DNA of 59,083 bases. Origin: Cyclobacteriaceae bacterium. GTDB lineage: Bacteria; Bacteroidota; Bacteroidia; Cytophagales; Cyclobacteriaceae. Below, one piece after another: positions 8,029 to 14,929 of this stretch. The notes beneath the pieces are model-generated. The model was not told the origin of the DNA. It saw nothing but the letters and a program-made list of their open reading frames with translations, and did not search any database. The DNA lies in contig JAHEGY010000012.1 of the NCBI GenBank assembly GCA_024644875.1, positions 1-59,083 of the forward strand, written 5' to 3'. The first letter of the stretch is position 1. Each line of letters starts with the position of its first letter. The translations under genes were made by a program, and so were the position numbers.

Positions 8029-9342
8029 ATGGCATTGGCGAAAAAAGATATCAGACAGAATTTAATCCAATACTATTTTCAGCATTTTCCAGGTGAAGCA
8101 GCTGAAATTCTTAATGAAGCTTCTACAGAAGAGATATTGTCTTATTTACGTAATAATCCACTTAATATTTCCAGGGATATTCTTATGAAACTCAACAATA
8201 CGACGACCTCAGTTGTATTGACAGAAATGGATGATGTTTTTTTCGCCGAATTGTTTCCTTTAATCGATCCATATATAGGTGCTCTAATGCTGTCTCGTTT
8301 GGATTCAGATGTAGTAGAAAAAAGACTCGAACTACTTCAAAGCAAATTAAGAAAGGAAATAAAAGAAGTTTTGACATATCCACCGGATTCAGCTGGTTTT
8401 TTAATGGATACAAAAATTATATCTTTTTATCCGGAAAGTACGGTAGATAAAGTACTTGCCGAGTTAAGGTTACTAAAGGATAGAAGAATTTTCAGTGTAA
8501 GTGTTGTTGATAGAGAACATAAACTAATAGGGAGGGTGACGGTACAAGCGATAGCTGTTTCCTCTCCAGAGGAGACTTTGGATAATTTGATGGATAAGGC
8601 TGTGAGTATTCATGTTATGTCTCCTCAGGAAGAAGCCGTAGAATTATTAAAAGATGGCAAAATTATAAACCTTCCGGTAGTTGATCTTGACAATCGTCTT
8701 CTCGGTGTAATTCGTCATGATGCCCTGATTAAAGCTGCGGAATTGGATGCTACTGAAGATGTTCAGGCAATGTTTGGTGCCGGCAGAGAAGAAAGAGCGC
8801 TTTCCAAAGCATCATTTGCAATTAAAAAGAGACTTCCATGGTTGGAAATCAATCTGGCAACAGCATTTTTAGCAGCCTCTGTTGTGGGAATCTTTGAAGA
8901 TACCATAGCGCAAATTACTGTTCTGGCAGTTTTTCTTCCTGTTGTTGCAGGACAATCAGGGAATACAGGATCACAAGCATTAGCTGTTACTATAAGAGGT
9001 CTTGCTTTACGGGAAATCCGGATCGGACAGTGGTTCAGAGTTGCCAGGAAAGAATTAATCGTCGGGACGGTTAATGGAATTGCTGTAGCTTTAACAACCT
9101 CACTGATTGTGTTTATCTGGGCTTCATCAATAGGATTGGCGATGGTGATTGGTATTTCGATGGTCTTTTCCATGGCAATAGCAGGATTTTCCGGGGCAGT
9201 TATTCCAATTCTACTAAAATCAATTGGACAGGATCCAGCTCAATCATCCTCAATAGTATTGACAACGGTAACCGACATTGTTGGATTCTTCAGTTTTTTA
9301 GGATTGGCAAGTATAATGACCACCGTGTTGGGTTTGGCTTAA
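8029..9342 (+). CDS. mgtE: Magnesium transporter MgtE (second copy)
   Basis: 437 residues using the ATG at 8029, one base after the preceding stop; a longer TTG-initiated frame from 7900 would overlap the neighbour by more than 120 bases and is not believed. Domains: MgtE-N (about 5-118), CBS pair (about 120-245), five membrane helices (about 270-435). The pore signature is canonical, G308-Q-S-G-N-T-G-S-Q316, and the C-terminal TTVTDIVGFF keeps the selectivity Asp. It differs from the first MgtE at several signature residues, so the two are not recent duplicates. It is the last gene of a three-gene operon with an MscS-like channel and a membrane-free MgtE-N/CBS protein. Inner-membrane Mg2+ uptake is the expected role. 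Confidence 0.93.
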   Translation: MALAKKDIRQNLIQYYFQHFPGEAAEILNEASTEEILSYLRNNPLNISRDILMKLNNTTTSVVLTEMDDVFFAELFPLIDPYIGALMLSRLDSDVVEKRLELLQSKLRKEIKEVLTYPPDSAGFLMDTKIISFYPESTVDKVLAELRLLKDRRIFSVSVVDREHKLIGRVTVQAIAVSSPEETLDNLMDKAVSIHVMSPQEEAVELLKDGKIINLPVVDLDNRLLGVIRHDALIKAAELDATEDVQAMFGAGREERALSKASFAIKKRLPWLEINLATAFLAASVVGIFEDTIAQITVLAVFLPVVAGQSGNTGSQALAVTIRGLALREIRIGQWFRVARKELIVGTVNGIAVALTTSLIVFIWASSIGLAMVIGISMVFSMAIAGFSGAVIPILLKSIGQDPAQSSSIVLTTVTDIVGFFSFLGLASIMTTVLGLA

Positions 9343-9564
9343 TCCTTAAGTACATAGTGAATGGGTTAAATTTTAATATAACTATGCGGCGATCCCTTGA
9401 GAATTTCCTGGTATAATTAAAGAAAGCAGGCCACCCTTGACTTGATTCGCATCATTATTAATTATTTTTTATTTTTATTAATTATTTACTGTTTTTAATT
9501 GACATTATTTATAGAGAAATCTCTTGCACTTGTTAACTATTTTTCTTTTTAAAATGATGAATTT

Positions 9565-10110
9565 ATGACGCTTAGCGATGAGGAAATTGTTTTAAAACTT
9601 AATACGGAATTTGATTCAAAACTCTTCTCGATCTTATTAGAAAGACACAGACCAAAAATTAGAAACCGATGCCTCATCTATGTTAAGGATCCAGACATAG
9701 CGGAGGATCTCTGTCAGGATATTCTTATCAAATTATATTTAAAGATGAACACCTTTAAACGTGGATCTCGATTCACAACTTGGCTATTTGCTATAATTCA
9801 TAATCACTGTATGGATTATTTAAAAAAGGATCGAAATAAATTGCACCAGGAAATTACTGCGGAATTAAGTGAGGGAATTATTGATTTACTTGACTATGAT
9901 GAAATATCAAATCAGATGTCAGAGGATTTATTATATGGATTATTGGATCAGATAACGCCAGAAGGTAAACTAATCTTATTACTAAAATATAAGGAATATA
10001 AGTCAATAAAGGAAATACAAACAGCCCTGAATGTCACTGAGAGCACCGTAAAAATGAGGTTAAAAAGAGCGAAAGATAAAATCAACAAATTGTATGAATC
10101 TAGGTTATAG
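9565..10110 (+). CDS. ECF-like RNA polymerase sigma factor
   Basis: 181 residues. Region 2 (about 20-85) includes DPDIAEDLCQDILIKLY, the helix that binds core polymerase, and TFKRGSRFTTWLFAIIHNHCMDYLKK, which recognises the -10 element. Region 4 (about 125-176) holds a helix-turn-helix (SIKEIQTALNVTESTVKMRLKRAKDKI). The acidic linker is short and there is no extra C-terminal domain. No FecR-type anti-sigma or SusC/D pair is next to it, so its regulator is not evident. It is flanked by AT-rich spacers; a TATTAATTATTT element occurs twice about 20 bases apart upstream (around 9455-9490). Family is secure; regulon unknown. Confidence 0.9.
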   Translation: MTLSDEEIVLKLNTEFDSKLFSILLERHRPKIRNRCLIYVKDPDIAEDLCQDILIKLYLKMNTFKRGSRFTTWLFAIIHNHCMDYLKKDRNKLHQEITAELSEGIIDLLDYDEISNQMSEDLLYGLLDQITPEGKLILLLKYKEYKSIKEIQTALNVTESTVKMRLKRAKDKINKLYESRL

Positions 10111-10280
10111 ATCTTAAAGGCAAAAAGTCCATGATCCTTCTAAAATATAATTATAGCTGATTTTTGAATTATCCTTCTGATTAGAGATGGATATTTGATT
10201 TTGGTATCACTATATATTTTGTCATTCTTTTTTGAAAATTAATCCTTTGATTTTATTAAATTGGGAGGCAGAAAGACCTA

Positions 10281-10334
10281 AAACCAGACCTTTTTATCCA
10301 TATATTTTAATTGGAAGGTCTTCAGGTTTTTTTT
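10281..10334 (+). terminator. Intrinsic terminator or leader attenuator ahead of the FG-GAP gene
   Basis: The stem 10286-10292 pairs perfectly with 10315-10321. An outer 5-bp stem (10281-10285 with 10325-10329, across a three-base bulge) leads into eight T residues (10327-10334). It probably ends the sigma-factor transcript about 170 bases downstream of its stop. It lies only 22 bases before the ATG at 10356, so an attenuator role for the next gene is also possible. Confidence 0.6.
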
Positions 10335-10355
10335 ATTTGTTACATATTTTCTATT

Positions 10356-11834
10356 ATGAATAGTAAAAATATAGTCTCGGGCTGTTTGTTTTTTTGTATT
10401 ATTCTCTCTCTTATAACTTTAGAACCTTCCTCTGCACAGGAATCCTGGGCTAAAAAGTTGCCAAATGTTGGAAGTTTATCTTCCCCACGAGTTGCCGACC
10501 TGAACCAGGATGGTGTTGGTGATATTATACAGGGTGTCGGAAGAATTGAATTCATTCATTGTGATTCAGCTATTGTAGCATTGAATGGAGTGAATGGGGA
10601 ACTATTGTGGATGGTTCCGGCCGATGATCAGATCTTTGGTTCCGCCAATCTGATGGACATTACCGGCGATGGCGTGGTGGAAGTTTTTATTGGAGGAAGG
10701 TCAGCAGAATTGCAGGCAATAAATGGGAAAACCGGAGAGGTGATCTGGAAATTCATTGACCCGGACAAAAACAGGAAACGAAAGAATAAGAGGTGGTTTA
10801 ATTTCTATAATCCACAATTTGTACCTGACCAGGACGGGGATGGCCTTAAAGATATAATCATATCAAATGGAGGTGATGTTCTGGTGGCACCATACGATCC
10901 CAACCGTCCTGCAGGAAATCTTTCAGTATTGAGTTCCAAAGACGGCAGTATTCTGGGCTTTTCCCCAATGCCGGACGGTAAAGAGATCTATTTATCGATA
11001 GCCGTTAATGAATCCCCGGATGGTAAAGATCATGAGATCATTTACGGGACTGGGGGTGAGACCATTGGCGGAGCCCTGTACGTCACAAGACTATCCGATG
11101 TGATGAAAGGAGATATTTCCAATTCCATAAAACTGGATAGTAGTAAGAACAAGGGTTATATCGGACCACCAACCTGGATGGATATTACAGGGGATGAGGT
11201 ACGCGATATAATCGCCCCTTCTGTTGATGGGCGGTTGCTGGCTTTTGACGGTATGACAAAGAAAAAGATCTGGGAAGTGTCTATGCCGGGAACCGAAGCA
11301 TATACCTCTATCGCACCTGGTTATTTTAACGAAGATTCTACGCCGGATATCTTCATCTCCTATGCACAGGGTGTATGGCCGGAACTGGACTGGACAAAAC
11401 AGTATATGATAAATGGATTGAATGGTGAAATTGAATTTATGGATTCCCTTGGTTTCTATCAGACGATCTCGCCAGTAGTGGGAGATTTTGACCTTGATGG
11501 GCTTGACGAAGCCCTCGTTGTGGTAGATTACCAGATATTAGATGAGAATGACCATAAGTTTTTCTACAATATGCTACTTGTGATTGACTTTACTACCGGC
11601 GATCTGATTGAGTTGGGGATTAACCATGAAGGACATAATATGGCCTCCACACCCTGGATAGGTGATCTGGATGGGAATGGTCTGATGGATATCGTTTTCA
11701 GCCACGGGACCAATATCAAAAAAACATACTCTTTTGATGGATTGCAGATCAACCGGATTGTAACTACCATTCCTATTAAGAAAGATATTAAGTGGGGCGC
11801 TTATATGGGTAGTAATTATGATGGTGTATATTAA
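10356..11834 (+). CDS. Exported FG-GAP / PQQ-like beta-propeller protein
   Basis: 492 residues from the ATG at 10356, chosen because it begins a clean signal peptide (MNSKN, hydrophobic core, cleavage near SSAQ|E); a TTG start 45 bases upstream would lie in the terminator stem. The mature part repeats Asp-rich calcium-type loops, D-x-N/D-x-D-G-x-x-D, about six times (DLNQDGVGD, DITGDGVVE, DQDGDGLKD, DITGDEVRD, DFDLDGLDE, DLDGNGLMD). These alternate with PQQ-like blades (LNGVNGELLWMV, INGKTGEVIWKF). It is predicted to fold as a periplasmic or surface beta-propeller. It overlaps the start of the cytochrome gene by 17 bases, so the two are translationally coupled. It may scaffold or feed the cytochrome. 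No catalytic function can be assigned. Confidence 0.8.
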   Translation: MNSKNIVSGCLFFCIILSLITLEPSSAQESWAKKLPNVGSLSSPRVADLNQDGVGDIIQGVGRIEFIHCDSAIVALNGVNGELLWMVPADDQIFGSANLMDITGDGVVEVFIGGRSAELQAINGKTGEVIWKFIDPDKNRKRKNKRWFNFYNPQFVPDQDGDGLKDIIISNGGDVLVAPYDPNRPAGNLSVLSSKDGSILGFSPMPDGKEIYLSIAVNESPDGKDHEIIYGTGGETIGGALYVTRLSDVMKGDISNSIKLDSSKNKGYIGPPTWMDITGDEVRDIIAPSVDGRLLAFDGMTKKKIWEVSMPGTEAYTSIAPGYFNEDSTPDIFISYAQGVWPELDWTKQYMINGLNGEIEFMDSLGFYQTISPVVGDFDLDGLDEALVVVDYQILDENDHKFFYNMLLVIDFTTGDLIELGINHEGHNMASTPWIGDLDGNGLMDIVFSHGTNIKKTYSFDGLQINRIVTTIPIKKDIKWGAYMGSNYDGVY

Positions 11835-13125
11835 TCATATCTTTCGGAGGGTATTTTTTCCAATAATCATTTTAGTTTCACCTTTACTAGTTCATGCACA
11901 ATCAGTAAGCACAATTGAGAATAATCTGGAAGCACTTTTCATTCTATTGATCATTCTTTTGATTCTGATCGCTGGTGTAGTATTAACACTGATCATATAC
12001 ATCTTCAATCTTCTGAATTTATTGCTCCGGAAAGAACAGATTAATGCGGTCACTGAAGAGGACCGTATGAAGCTTGAAATGCTGGAATTCAGGAAAGTAG
12101 TGGGACGATTACTTACACGTTCAACTCCTATCACCAAAGAAGAATCCATATTGATGGATCATGATTACGATGGGATCAGAGAATTAAACAACCACCTTCC
12201 GCCCTGGTGGAAAGCTCTTTTCTATTTAACCATGGTCTGGGGCTTGATATATTTACTGGTTTATCATGTTTTTAACTTGTTGCCTTCTTCTTCGCAGGAA
12301 TTTGATATAGAAATTGCCCGGGCAGAAGCTGAAATAAATGCTCGTCAGTATGAACTGGCAGCAGGTATTGATGAAAATAATGTTGAATTAGTGGGAGATG
12401 ATAAATCATTAGCAAACGGCGCTAAAATTTTCAGGCTTCACTGCGTGGTTTGTCATGCGGAGGATGGCGGGGGAGGGATAGGCCCGAATATGACAGATCC
12501 ATACTGGCTGCATGGGGGATCTGTAAAGAACCTGTTCTGGGTGATAAAATATGGTGTACCTGCAAAGGGCATGATATCATGGCAGAGTCAGCTAAGTCCT
12601 GTAGATATCCGGGATGTAGCTTCATATATATTATCCTTGCAGGGAACTGAACCTTCAAATCCAAAAGAGCCCCAGGGTGACCTTTATGAAGAAAATGAGG
12701 AAGTAGAAAATCCTATGGATCCATCTGCCCTGATAGATACCAGGCCGGATATAGAATCAGTAAAGGATAGCCTTGACAATATTGGCATTGGACGTGGATT
12801 GTTCAGTGGCACTATTCGTTTCATTGAGGGTGGGCCGGGATGTATTACCTGCCACAACGTTACAGAAGAAGGACTTCCGAAAGGCGCATTGATCGCTCCG
12901 GATCTTACCAATGTATATACAAGGCTGGATGAACCAACACTTTATAAAGTTATAGTTAAACCATATCATCTGACTATGCAGGATGCTTTTCAAGGAAAAA
13001 TTGTTCGTGATCCAGAAGTAGATTACCTTGTTTCTTATTTCGAGTATGTTGGTACAGCTACCACACATCAGCAAAAACGCGATGAGCGGGCCGCAAGCTT
13101 TCTCAATCGAATAAAGAAGCAGTAA
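11818..13125 (+). CDS. Di-heme CcoP-like membrane cytochrome c
   Basis: 435 residues. A signal-like N-terminus (cleavage near VHAQ) is followed by a membrane helix (about 37-65). Next come a cytosolic stretch ending in the DHDYDGIRELNNHLPPWW motif typical of Bacteroidota CcoP, and a second helix (about 135-158). Two periplasmic cytochrome c domains follow, with C209-V-V-C-H213 and C342-I-T-C-H346. Candidate axial Met ligands lie in KGMISWQ and HLTMQD. CcoP passes electrons to the cbb3 oxidase, but no ccoN or ccoO is in the window, so this is an orphan paralogue, perhaps an electron acceptor for a periplasmic dehydrogenase. Either of two adjacent ATGs could start it; the reading frame overlaps the upstream propeller gene. 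Confidence 0.85.
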   Translation: MMVYINHIFRRVFFPIIILVSPLLVHAQSVSTIENNLEALFILLIILLILIAGVVLTLIIYIFNLLNLLLRKEQINAVTEEDRMKLEMLEFRKVVGRLLTRSTPITKEESILMDHDYDGIRELNNHLPPWWKALFYLTMVWGLIYLLVYHVFNLLPSSSQEFDIEIARAEAEINARQYELAAGIDENNVELVGDDKSLANGAKIFRLHCVVCHAEDGGGGIGPNMTDPYWLHGGSVKNLFWVIKYGVPAKGMISWQSQLSPVDIRDVASYILSLQGTEPSNPKEPQGDLYEENEEVENPMDPSALIDTRPDIESVKDSLDNIGIGRGLFSGTIRFIEGGPGCITCHNVTEEGLPKGALIAPDLTNVYTRLDEPTLYKVIVKPYHLTMQDAFQGKIVRDPEVDYLVSYFEYVGTATTHQQKRDERAASFLNRIKKQ

Positions 13126-13429
13126 AATGGGTTAAATTTTGGATTCCTCAAAGCAAAGTGAGGTAATAGACAGGATTTGTCAAACATAATATGACCCAAT
13201 AGATTGTATTACTAATTGGATTTGCCAAATACAATAAAACAGTAGCTACTGTGTCTGAAAGGATTTTTCAAGTGGATTGAGGATCAAAGGATTAGGCTTT
13301 AACTGATTCTCTCAATTGAATTAAGAAAAAGGGAATAGACTTTGGATGGTTTTTACAATTGTTTTAAATAGCATAGGTAAAATCAAGGATAGATTTTTAA
13401 TATAATTTTCACTCATAAAAATTAAAAGT
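13126..13429 (+). other. Spacer between the cytochrome and oxidoreductase genes
   Basis: 304 bases without a gene. It holds a small CCTCA/TGAGG hairpin (13146-13163) without a T-tract, and two imperfect 19-base direct repeats (13173-13191 and 13218-13236, about 15 of 19 identical) 45 bases apart. These could be a regulator binding site or chance. No strong promoter was seen. Confidence 0.35.
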
Positions 13430-14785
13430 ATGGGATCATTAAACCGACGCCGATTTATTACTAATTCAGCTGCGGCTACAGCCGGATTAGTAACAGGTGT
13501 GCCCGCCTATATCAAGGGATACGCCAGGAAAAAGCCCAATGATACGATCAATATTGCTGTTGCAGGCATCAGAAGCCGGGGAGGATTTTATTACGGTGGC
13601 ACCGGACATGCTGCAAACTTTACAAAAATTAAAAATTCAAGAGTTAGTGTGATTTGTGATGTGGATGAGAATCTTTTTCCTCAGGCAATTGCCGATATTG
13701 AAAAACTGGGAGGCGATAAGCCAAAAACAGTTGTTGATTACCGGGACCTCCTGGATGACCAGGAAATAGATGCCATTGCCATTTCTACACCTGACTATTG
13801 GCATGCTCTGCAATCTGTTTGGGCTTGTCAGGCCGGGAAGGATGTTTACCTTGAAAAACCCATCTCCTACACAGTGGAAGAAGGACGGAAAATGGTGGAG
13901 GCTGCCAGAAAATATAAGCGTATCGTCCAGGTGGGCACACAATATCGAAGCAGTCAACTTGTTCAGAAAGCTATTAAAGCTATCCATGACGGAATTGTTG
14001 GTGAAGTGTATTTGGGCCGTGGTGTCGTTTTCGGGCATCGCCCCAGTATCGGTCGGGTGGCTGACAGTCCTGTGCCGGACGGTGTGAATTGGGACCTTTA
14101 CAGGGGGCCTGCGCCTATGATCCCCTTCAATAAAAATCATTTTCACTATAACTGGCACTGGTATTGGGATACCAGTACATCGGAATTCGGTAATAATGGT
14201 GTTCATGTGATGGATGAATTAAGATGGGGGATGAAGAAGAAGGAACAACCAGTTAAAATCAGTAGTTGTGGTGGATTTTATGTGTGGGATTCAGACCAAG
14301 AGATCCCTAATTTCCAGGTTGGTACCTTTGAATTCTCAGATGGAAAGATCATGGAAATCGAAGTCAGGAGTCTGTTCACCAATTACGAAGAAGGTAGTAC
14401 GACAGGTTGTTTTTTTTACGGATCAGAAGGTTGGATGCATCTTACGGGTGATGGCTATGAGATTTATCATGGACCTAAAAATGAACCTGGACCCAAAGTG
14501 AGAAAGAGTGATCTGGAACCGACTGAATTTGAAAAGGCTGATATAGAATATCACTTTGCGAATTTTCTCGAAAGTATGCGGTCCAGAAATCCGGAGGACC
14601 TTAATGCGGATATAGAACAGGGGCATATGTCCACTTCAATGATGTTAATCGGGAACATTGCTTATCGCACTGGGAGAAAACTGACTTTTGATGGAGCATC
14701 AGAGAAATTTGTCAATGATAAAGATGCAAATAGGTATCTTACACGCGATTACCGGGAACCCTGGGTCTTACCCAAGCAAATATAG
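13430..14785 (+). CDS. Tat-exported Gfo/Idh/MocA-family oxidoreductase
   Basis: 451 residues. The N-terminus carries a twin-arginine signal (N-R-R-R-F-I-T, then an Ala-rich hydrophobic stretch), so the protein probably folds with its NAD(P) cofactor before export. The Rossmann domain begins at INIAVAGIRSRG. The family's E-K-P motif is present as LEKPISYTVEEG, and the C-terminal alpha/beta domain contains the W-H-W-Y-W-D aromatic cluster seen in secreted members. Such exported Gfo/Idh/MocA proteins are abundant in Bacteroidota that degrade glycans, and some characterised relatives act as retaining glycosidases through transient oxidation. Substrate here is unknown. It follows a periplasmic cytochrome, but the 304-base gap argues against a single operon. 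Confidence 0.88.
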   Translation: MGSLNRRRFITNSAAATAGLVTGVPAYIKGYARKKPNDTINIAVAGIRSRGGFYYGGTGHAANFTKIKNSRVSVICDVDENLFPQAIADIEKLGGDKPKTVVDYRDLLDDQEIDAIAISTPDYWHALQSVWACQAGKDVYLEKPISYTVEEGRKMVEAARKYKRIVQVGTQYRSSQLVQKAIKAIHDGIVGEVYLGRGVVFGHRPSIGRVADSPVPDGVNWDLYRGPAPMIPFNKNHFHYNWHWYWDTSTSEFGNNGVHVMDELRWGMKKKEQPVKISSCGGFYVWDSDQEIPNFQVGTFEFSDGKIMEIEVRSLFTNYEEGSTTGCFFYGSEGWMHLTGDGYEIYHGPKNEPGPKVRKSDLEPTEFEKADIEYHFANFLESMRSRNPEDLNADIEQGHMSTSMMLIGNIAYRTGRKLTFDGASEKFVNDKDANRYLTRDYREPWVLPKQI

Positions 14786-14929
14786 AGTCAGAATGTATTG
14801 TTTCAGGAATGATAATATAGTTGATCATTGCACAACAGGATTATAAGATTACTTAAAATCACCGGATCAGATTCAGTAATTTATTTTACCAACAACTGCG
14901 TCGAGACATATTGAATGAATCGAGCTTAA

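Noticed and set aside
8763-9173. 136-codon antisense frame within mgtE
   Set aside because: Mirror of membrane-helix codons; no independent signal.
9359-13140. Shared 15-mer AATGGGTTAAATTTT after two different stop codons (9360 and 13126)
   Set aside because: A match of this length is expected by chance in an AT-rich 59-kb window, and the flanks do not match.
13173-13236. Two near-repeats that could start a repeat array
   Set aside because: Only two copies with several mismatches and no third unit or cas gene; not a CRISPR.
13637-14206. 189-codon antisense frame within the Gfo/Idh/MocA gene
   Set aside because: Shadow of a strongly supported gene; His/Ile/Pro-rich composition and no recognisable domain.
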